Below, one piece after another: positions 6,299-9,560 of a stretch of DNA of 9,560 bases. The DNA comes from Anaerolineaceae bacterium UBA6133 (lineage in GTDB: Bacteria > Chloroflexota > Anaerolineae > Anaerolineales > Anaerolineaceae): assembly GCA_002435825.1 (NCBI GenBank), contig DIVL01000002.1, positions 6,299 to 15,858 on the forward strand, read 5' to 3'. Position 1 is the first letter of the stretch. The number at the start of each line of letters is the position of its first letter. The notes beneath the pieces are model-generated. The model was not told the DNA's origin and made no database searches. It saw only the letters and a list, made by a program, of their open reading frames with translations. Position numbers and translations under genes: made by a program.

Positions 6299-7048
6299 AT
6301 GGTAAGAAAAAATATGAACGTAAACGAGGTAATCTTCAACAACTTAATGCAGTACAAATCAATTTTCGATCAGGAAGAGCTTACGCCAGCGAAATCTCCT
6401 GAAGCAGTTCAACTCATCCACGGCAACAGTTTTGCTTTTATCTCCGCCTGCTGCCTGGATAGAGGTACCAAAGCAGAGATTATCTGGACAATTCCTTATT
6501 GGCTCTACCAACAGGTAGGGCACTACGATCCTTTCCGTTTCTACGCATTAAGCCTGGACCAAATAACATCTCTTTTCGATAAGTTACCTCAAAAGCCTCG
6601 CTATTCCAACGCGGCTCCCCGTACATTTCAAGATATCTGCAGGATCGTTGTCGAGGAGTTCGAAGGTAATGCTGAAAACATCTGGAAAAACCATTGTGCG
6701 ATGGATGTGAAACGAACGCTTTTGTCTGTATTCGGGGTTGGCAGCGGTATCGCTAATATGAGCCTCGTCTTGATCGAAGGGCTTTATCATCTCACATTCT
6801 CAGATCGTGATTATGCAAACATGGATATCAAACCCGATGTCCACACCATGCGTGTTCTTTACCGTCTCGGCGTTTCTCCTGCTATTAATGAAACTGAAGC
6901 GATTATCGCCGCACGACAACTTAGCCCGGCTTATCCTGGGGCTGTCGATGGCCCATTGTGGTCAATCGGAAGGAATTGGTGCCATCCCACCAATCCTGAA
7001 TGTGCATCGTGTCCTTTAAATACCTGTTGTGAAAGGATAGGTTTATGA
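6299..7048 (+). CDS. HhH-GPD DNA glycosylase, endonuclease III-like with 4Fe-4S loop
   Basis: This 249-aa protein shows the endonuclease III signature in order: a helix-hairpin-helix SVFGVGSGIANMSL (residues 143-156), the catalytic aspartate Asp180 in PDVHTMRVLYRLG (counterpart of Asp138 in E. coli Nth), and a C-terminal cluster Cys228-x6-Cys235-x2-Cys238-x5-Cys244 with exactly the Nth spacing. The catalytic lysine of Nth (Lys120) is replaced by Gly150, so it should be a monofunctional base-excising glycosylase without lyase activity, as in MutY and Mig where that position is Ser or Tyr. The N-terminal 110 residues diverge strongly from repair enzymes, so its substrate cannot be predicted. 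It begins 29 bp after the restriction gene and overlaps the next gene by ATGA. The start may be ATG 6299 or 6314; the only GGAG lies 16 bases before the former. A role tied to the restriction system is inference from linkage. Confidence 0.82.
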   Translation: MVRKNMNVNEVIFNNLMQYKSIFDQEELTPAKSPEAVQLIHGNSFAFISACCLDRGTKAEIIWTIPYWLYQQVGHYDPFRFYALSLDQITSLFDKLPQKPRYSNAAPRTFQDICRIVVEEFEGNAENIWKNHCAMDVKRTLLSVFGVGSGIANMSLVLIEGLYHLTFSDRDYANMDIKPDVHTMRVLYRLGVSPAINETEAIIAARQLSPAYPGAVDGPLWSIGRNWCHPTNPECASCPLNTCCERIGL

Positions 7049-7461
7049 AACGCATAGTATTGATTTCATGCGTCAAAACCAAGTTGGATCATCCTGCAAA
7101 GGCTGAGAATCTTTACATCAGTGATTTATTCGTGAAGAACCTTGCTTATGCCAAGAAGCTGAAGCCCGATTACATATTCATTCTCTCCGCAAAGTACGGG
7201 TTATTGAAACTGAATGAAAGAATCGCACCCTATGAGAAAACATTGAATCAGATGCCGGTTCACGAACGGCGAGTATGGGCTTCCGGAGTGATTACTGAGC
7301 TTCGCAAGTATACTGATCTCGAACAGGATGAATTCATTATTCTTGCGGGCGAAAAGTATCGCGAATTTCTCCTCCCTTGTATGCTTAATTACAAAATACC
7401 GTTCGAAGGTCTGTCATTTGGCAACCAGTTAAAAGCCCTGAAAAAGGTTCTTGACTCCTAG
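7045..7461 (+). CDS. DUF6884-like protein of unknown function
   Basis: This 138-aa protein matches the DUF6884 pattern as I remember it: the opening strand RIVLISCVKTKLDHPAKAENLYISDLF (residues 3-29), a helix, the strand YIFILSAKYGLLKLNERIAPYEKTL (43-67), and a late strand FIILAGEKYREFLLP. The conserved Cys9-x2-Lys, the SAKYGLL block and the IxPYxxTL block could line a small-molecule or nucleotide pocket, but no activity is known to me. Such proteins occur in phages and mobile regions. Its ATG overlaps the glycosylase stop (ATGA) with AAAGGA 8 bases upstream, so the two are co-translated. The product is a soluble cytoplasmic protein with no signal peptide or membrane segment. Confidence 0.7.
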   Translation: MKRIVLISCVKTKLDHPAKAENLYISDLFVKNLAYAKKLKPDYIFILSAKYGLLKLNERIAPYEKTLNQMPVHERRVWASGVITELRKYTDLEQDEFIILAGEKYREFLLPCMLNYKIPFEGLSFGNQLKALKKVLDS

Positions 7462-7478
7462 GACCTGAAGGTTCTTAG
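7458..7478 (+). terminator. Weak terminator candidate after the defence islet
   Basis: CTAGGACC pairs with GGTTCTTAG across the loop TGAA (one bulged T and one G-T pair), giving about eight base pairs that begin inside the stop codon. Only TTT (7485-7487) follows after some bases, so the T-run is poor. A second small hairpin CGGC/GCCG (7488-7502) comes next. Confidence 0.3.
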
Positions 7479-7590
7479 CTGCTGTTTCGGCCATGTATGC
7501 CGATAGTTTACCAACCCGATGATTGACAGCATGAGCTTCACCAGGACCTCTGGTCTGCATAGTGAGACAGGCCGGAAATCCTTAAACCCA
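7461..7590 (-). pseudogene. Possible relic of a transposase
   Basis: In one minus-strand frame this stretch reads RPVSLCRPEVLVKLMLSI followed by IGLVNYRH. The PEVLVKLML block resembles the start of IS1182/IS5-type transposases (a Pro-Glu-Val-Leu-Leu/Val-Lys-Leu-Leu motif near the N-terminus). There is no start signal, the frame ends after about 25 more residues, and nothing else of a transposase is present. It may be a short remnant at the border between the defence islet and the tRNA region, or chance. Confidence 0.22.
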
Positions 7591-7597
7591 ACAGAAC

Positions 7598-7627
7598 TTG
7601 ACGCAAATCGGCGAATCAGGATATACT
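7598..7627 (+). promoter_or_regulatory. Promoter of tRNA-Pro
   Basis: TTGACG (7598-7603, five of six) and TATACT (7622-7627, five of six) are separated by 18 bp. Initiation about seven bases after the -10 box falls at 7634-7635, only three or four bases before the mature tRNA 5' end at 7638. Confidence 0.6.
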
Positions 7628-7637
7628 TCAACCTCGC

Positions 7638-7711
7638 CGGGGTGTAGCGCAGTCGGCTAGCGCGCTGCGTTTGGGACGCAGAGGTCGACGGTTCGAGTCC
7701 GCCCACCCCGA
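7638..7711 (+). tRNA. tRNA-Pro, anticodon UGG
   Basis: A 74-nt cloverleaf folds cleanly: acceptor CGGGGTG with CACCCCG, D stem GCGC with GCGC, anticodon stem CTGCG with CGCAG around the loop TTTGGGA (anticodon TGG), a five-base variable loop, and the T arm with loop TTCGAGT. The C1-G72 pair with discriminator A73 is the bacterial tRNA-Pro identity pattern. The T stem GACGG/CCGCC has one A-C mismatch at its second pair. The 3' CCA is not encoded (ACCT follows), so it must be added by the CCA-adding enzyme. Confidence 0.95.
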
Positions 7712-7720
7712 CCTTTTTTT
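7700..7720 (+). terminator. T-run directly after tRNA-Pro
   Basis: Seven consecutive T residues (7714-7720) start two bases after the discriminator base. The acceptor and T-arm stems of the folded tRNA could act as the preceding hairpin. The glycosyltransferase gene starts only 24 bp later, so it is read either by leakage through this site or from a promoter I cannot see. Confidence 0.4.
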
Positions 7721-7744
7721 CAGGCTCTGGAAAGCGACCGACCC

Positions 7745-8479
7745 TTGAGTACGCCCTTCCTCTCCATCATTATCCCCGCCCATAACGAAGCTGAACGCCT
7801 GCCTGCCTCCCTGCAGGCGGTGAAACGTTACATCTCCTCCCTGCCCTTTGAAACAGAAGTGATTGTCGTAGAGAATAACAGCAGCGATGGCACCGTGGAA
7901 ATCGTGCGCGCGTGGATGAATACCATGCCCCAGCTCCGCCTTATCAGCCTGTCGCGGCCCGGTAAGGGCAACGCCATCCGCACCGGCATGCTTGCCGCCC
8001 AAGGCGCTTATCGCTTCATGGCAGACGCGGACTTCTCAATGCCTGTTGAAGAGATTAGCAATTTTTTGCCCGAAGGCAAACCGCTTGCGCCTGTGGCTAT
8101 CGCGTCGCGCGAAGCTGACGGTTCAAAACGCATTGGCGAGCCCTTTTACCGCCATCTGATTGGGCGTGCCTATAACTTCCTGGTGCGTCTGCTGGTTCTG
8201 CCTGGTCTGCAGGACACCCAATGCGGCTTTAAATGCTTCAGCGCTGAAGCAGCCGAGGCGATCTTCCCGCTCCAAAGGCTGGAGGGTTGGAGTTTTGACG
8301 TTGAAGTCCTCGCCATCGCGCGTGGGTTGGGCTTCGAGATCACGGAAGTCCCCATCACCTGGCATTACCAGCCCGGTTCGCGCATGCATCTGCTCCGGGA
8401 CAGCCTGCAAATGGCAAAAGACCTGTTCACCATCCGGCGAGACAAGAAAAAGGGCTTATATAATGCCCCCAAAGTTTGA
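7745..8479 (+). CDS. GT2 family glycosyltransferase, dolichyl/polyprenyl-phosphate glucose synthase type
   Basis: This 244-aa protein is a GT-A fold family 2 glycosyltransferase. It shows the nucleotide-binding start LSIIIPAHNEAERL (residues 6-19), VIVVENNSSDGT (about 39-50), SRPGKGNAIRTGM, the metal-binding DADFS (the DxD motif, about 94-98) and the acceptor-side QCGFKCFSAEAAEAIF with a following GWSFDVEVLAIARGLGFEITEVPITW. That order matches ALG5-like enzymes that move glucose from UDP-glucose onto a polyprenyl phosphate; the sugar here is inferred. No C-terminal membrane helices are present, so the protein is cytoplasmic or peripheral at the inner face of the membrane. The start is TTG, with GGAAAG 10 bases upstream; no ATG or GTG fits before the LSIIIPAHNE motif. 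It overlaps rnhB by 17 bp, indicating co-translation despite unrelated roles. Confidence 0.88.
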   Translation: MSTPFLSIIIPAHNEAERLPASLQAVKRYISSLPFETEVIVVENNSSDGTVEIVRAWMNTMPQLRLISLSRPGKGNAIRTGMLAAQGAYRFMADADFSMPVEEISNFLPEGKPLAPVAIASREADGSKRIGEPFYRHLIGRAYNFLVRLLVLPGLQDTQCGFKCFSAEAAEAIFPLQRLEGWSFDVEVLAIARGLGFEITEVPITWHYQPGSRMHLLRDSLQMAKDLFTIRRDKKKGLYNAPKV

Positions 8480-9128
8480 TCCCAGCCTGATCCCGCCTTT
8501 CCCAACACTTGCATACGAAAAAAGCATCGCCGAAAATGGCTGCGCGCTAATCGCCGGGCTGGATGAAGCCGGGCGCGGCGCCTTGGCCGGACCGCTTTGC
8601 GCGGCAGCAGTGATCTTGCCGGTGGATAAAGAAGGGCTTGCGGAAGCCTTGCTGGGAGTGCGTGACTCGAAACAGATGAGCGCCATCGAGCGGGAACTCG
8701 GAGCTGAGGAGATCAGGAAGATTGCGCTGGATTGGTCTGTCGGCTGGGTGGAAGCGTCGGAAATTGACGCGCTTGGTATGGGCAAAGCTGGGCGGCTGGT
8801 CTTCGAACGTGCCATTGAGAGGCTAAGAACCAAACCCGGGCACCTGCTTTTGGATTACTTCAAGCTTCCGGCGGTCAAACTGCCGCAAACCTCGCTGGTC
8901 AAGGGAGATCAGCGCTCGCTGTCAATTGCCTGTGCCTCTGTCCTGGCAAAGACCTCTCGGGACGCCTTGATGCTTTCTTTGGCAGAAGAAGAGGACCGCT
9001 ATGGATTTGGGCAAAACAAGGGCTATGGCACTGAGGAGCACGTGAGAGCGATCGAAATGTATGGGCTCACTCCGCATCACCGCAGGAGCTTTTGCGAGCA
9101 CCTGCTGCAGGGCAGGCTGTTTGATTGA
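8463..9128 (+). CDS. rnhB: Ribonuclease HII
   Basis: This 221-aa protein is RNase HII, which cuts 5' of ribonucleotides embedded in DNA and starts ribonucleotide excision repair; it also degrades RNA in hybrids. The four metal-binding acids are present: Asp34 and Glu35 in AGLDEAGRGALAG, Asp131 in HLLLDYFKLP, and Asp149 in KGDQRS, with the 18-residue spacing between the last two equal to that in E. coli RNase HII. SIACASVLAKTSRD and the C-terminal HHRRSF block are also typical. I place the start at ATG 8463, inside the end of the glycosyltransferase gene, with AAGGG about 8 bases upstream; the open frame extends much further upstream but that part only shadows the glycosyltransferase. The leader before the catalytic domain (about 28 residues) is slightly longer than usual. 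No convincing terminator follows. Confidence 0.95.
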   Translation: MPPKFDPSLIPPFPTLAYEKSIAENGCALIAGLDEAGRGALAGPLCAAAVILPVDKEGLAEALLGVRDSKQMSAIERELGAEEIRKIALDWSVGWVEASEIDALGMGKAGRLVFERAIERLRTKPGHLLLDYFKLPAVKLPQTSLVKGDQRSLSIACASVLAKTSRDALMLSLAEEEDRYGFGQNKGYGTEEHVRAIEMYGLTPHHRRSFCEHLLQGRLFD

Positions 9129-9222
9129 AATTCGTTTTTTGTTAGTGAGCCATGAGATTCTTCGCCTTTATCAGAACGACAAAACCAGAATCCAACTGTA
9201 AGATTAAGAACATGCTGCGTAG

Positions 9223-9286
9223 GGCGGGATTGAGGACGACGAATAAGACATTGCCAGAGATACTGGAATACCGTCCTCAATCCGCC
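9223..9286. repeat. Palindrome A of the right-end cluster
   Basis: The left arm GGCGGGATTGAGGACG (9223-9238) pairs with the right arm CGTCCTCAATCCGCC (9272-9286) over 15 base pairs with a single extra G in the left arm. The arms enclose 33 unrelated bases. The GAGGACG end of the arm differs from the other two copies but is mirrored exactly in its partner. Confidence 0.85.
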
Positions 9287-9349
9287 GGGCAACGCGATCA
9301 TTTCGCCTTGTGTCGAGTAAAGCTGTCTAATTACCCGGGATTGGGTATT

Positions 9350-9411
9350 GGCGGATTGAAAGCACGCAATCATTAATCAAAATCAAGGCAATCAATGCTT
9401 TCAATCTCGCC
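9350..9411. repeat. Palindrome B of the right-end cluster
   Basis: The left arm GGCGGATTGAAAGC (9350-9363) pairs with GCTTTCAATCTCGCC (9397-9411), with one extra T in the right arm. The enclosed segment is 33 bases, as in copy A. It contains four AATCA motifs (9368, 9375, 9381 and 9390). Confidence 0.85.
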
Positions 9412-9488
9412 TACGCTGAAATTTTTGATAAACAAGCCATCAGACCCTCAATCAATCAAGAAAAAAAGCCACTCGGAACTCTATCGAC

Positions 9489-9549
9489 GGCGGATTGAGG
9501 GCACAATATGTTCGTCCTTCATGTTATTCACGGTACCCTCAATCTCGCC
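9489..9549. repeat. Palindrome C of the right-end cluster
   Basis: The left arm GGCGGATTGAGGG (9489-9501) pairs with CCCTCAATCTCGCC (9536-9549), again with one extra T in the right arm. The enclosed segment is 34 bases. A free half arm CCCTCAATC also occurs upstream at 9445-9453 and could pair with the same left arm. Confidence 0.82.
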
Positions 9550-9560
9550 CTTGTATATTA

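Larger units (their letters stand above)
9129..9560. other. Gene-free right end with spaced palindromes
   Basis: The 432 bp after rnhB contain no credible gene on either strand: the open frames are short, cross the palindromes and show no family resemblance. A TTTTTT run at 9135-9140 lacks a stem directly before it. From 9223 onward the region holds three imperfect palindromes described separately, with unique 63-bp and 77-bp gaps, and short AATCA motifs in between. The last palindrome ends 11 bp before the window edge, so more copies may follow. Confidence 0.7.

Noticed and set aside
8160..8462. Extension of rnhB upstream to a 322-aa protein
   Set aside because: The added part is the out-of-frame shadow of the glycosyltransferase gene; RNase HII homology begins after ATG 8463, which has a ribosome site.
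9101..9140. Rho-independent terminator of rnhB (CCTGC/GCAGG stem and TTTTTT)
   Set aside because: The stem lies inside the coding sequence and the T-run is about 18 bases further on.
9077..9376. Open frames of 98 aa (minus) and 74 aa (plus) in the right-end region
   Set aside because: They run through the palindromes, lack ribosome sites and show no family pattern.
9223..9549. CRISPR array, because arms contain GGATTGAAAG-like sequence, gaps are near 33 bases and a Cas4-like gene is in the window
   Set aside because: The repeats alternate in orientation, differ between copies, are only about 15 bases long, and the distances between pairs (63 and 77 bp) are unequal. The Cas4-like gene is far away and has no cas neighbours.
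9223..9549. Integron attC sites
   Set aside because: No GTTRRRY or RYYYAAC core sites, no cassettes between the hairpins, and no integrase in the window.

Overview
The window reads as chromosomal DNA of a mesophilic bacterium, most likely a Chloroflexota member of the Anaerolineae type. The reasons are a translin-family gene (typical of archaea and eukaryotes, sporadic in bacteria), a DUF3467 gene, an ISP-type restriction-modification gene, and intergenic palindromes opening with GTAGGG. This placement is inference from gene content; no database was consulted.

Left part (1-2595, all minus strand). A tightly packed operon is read leftward: ssb, DUF3467, translin, then two small genes that together make one Cas4-like PD-(D/E)XK/iron-sulfur nuclease, each half carrying one transmembrane helix. 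Three of the four junctions overlap (ATGA, TGATG, ATGA) and the fourth is 2 bp. After a 67-bp gap comes a DsrE-family gene. Beyond it, a well-formed leftward promoter (TTGACA-17-TATCCT) fires out of the window. The operon looks like a nucleic-acid handling unit: ssDNA binding, a translin that may bind or cut single-stranded nucleic acid, and a membrane-held nuclease.

Middle (2596-7461). A 545-bp gene-free stretch holds the probable ssb promoter and a cluster of palindromes. It is followed by a plus-strand defence islet of three genes: a 1042-aa single-chain restriction-methyltransferase of the ISP/IIG type without a helicase, a HhH-GPD (endonuclease III-like) iron-sulfur DNA glycosylase lacking the catalytic lysine, and a DUF6884-like protein. 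The last two overlap by ATGA.

Right part (7462-9560). A spacer with a possible transposase relic leads to tRNA-Pro(UGG) with its own promoter and a T-run behind it. Next come a GT2 polyprenyl-phosphate sugar transferase (TTG start) and rnhB (RNase HII), overlapping by 17 bp. The last 430 bp have no credible gene. They carry three spaced imperfect palindromes of about 62 bp whose arms vary together, so pairing is kept while sequence changes; the cluster may continue past the window edge.

Most worth attention: the split, membrane-anchored Cas4-like nuclease in a translin/SSB operon; the glycosylase coupled to an ISP restriction enzyme; and the covarying palindromes at the right end.
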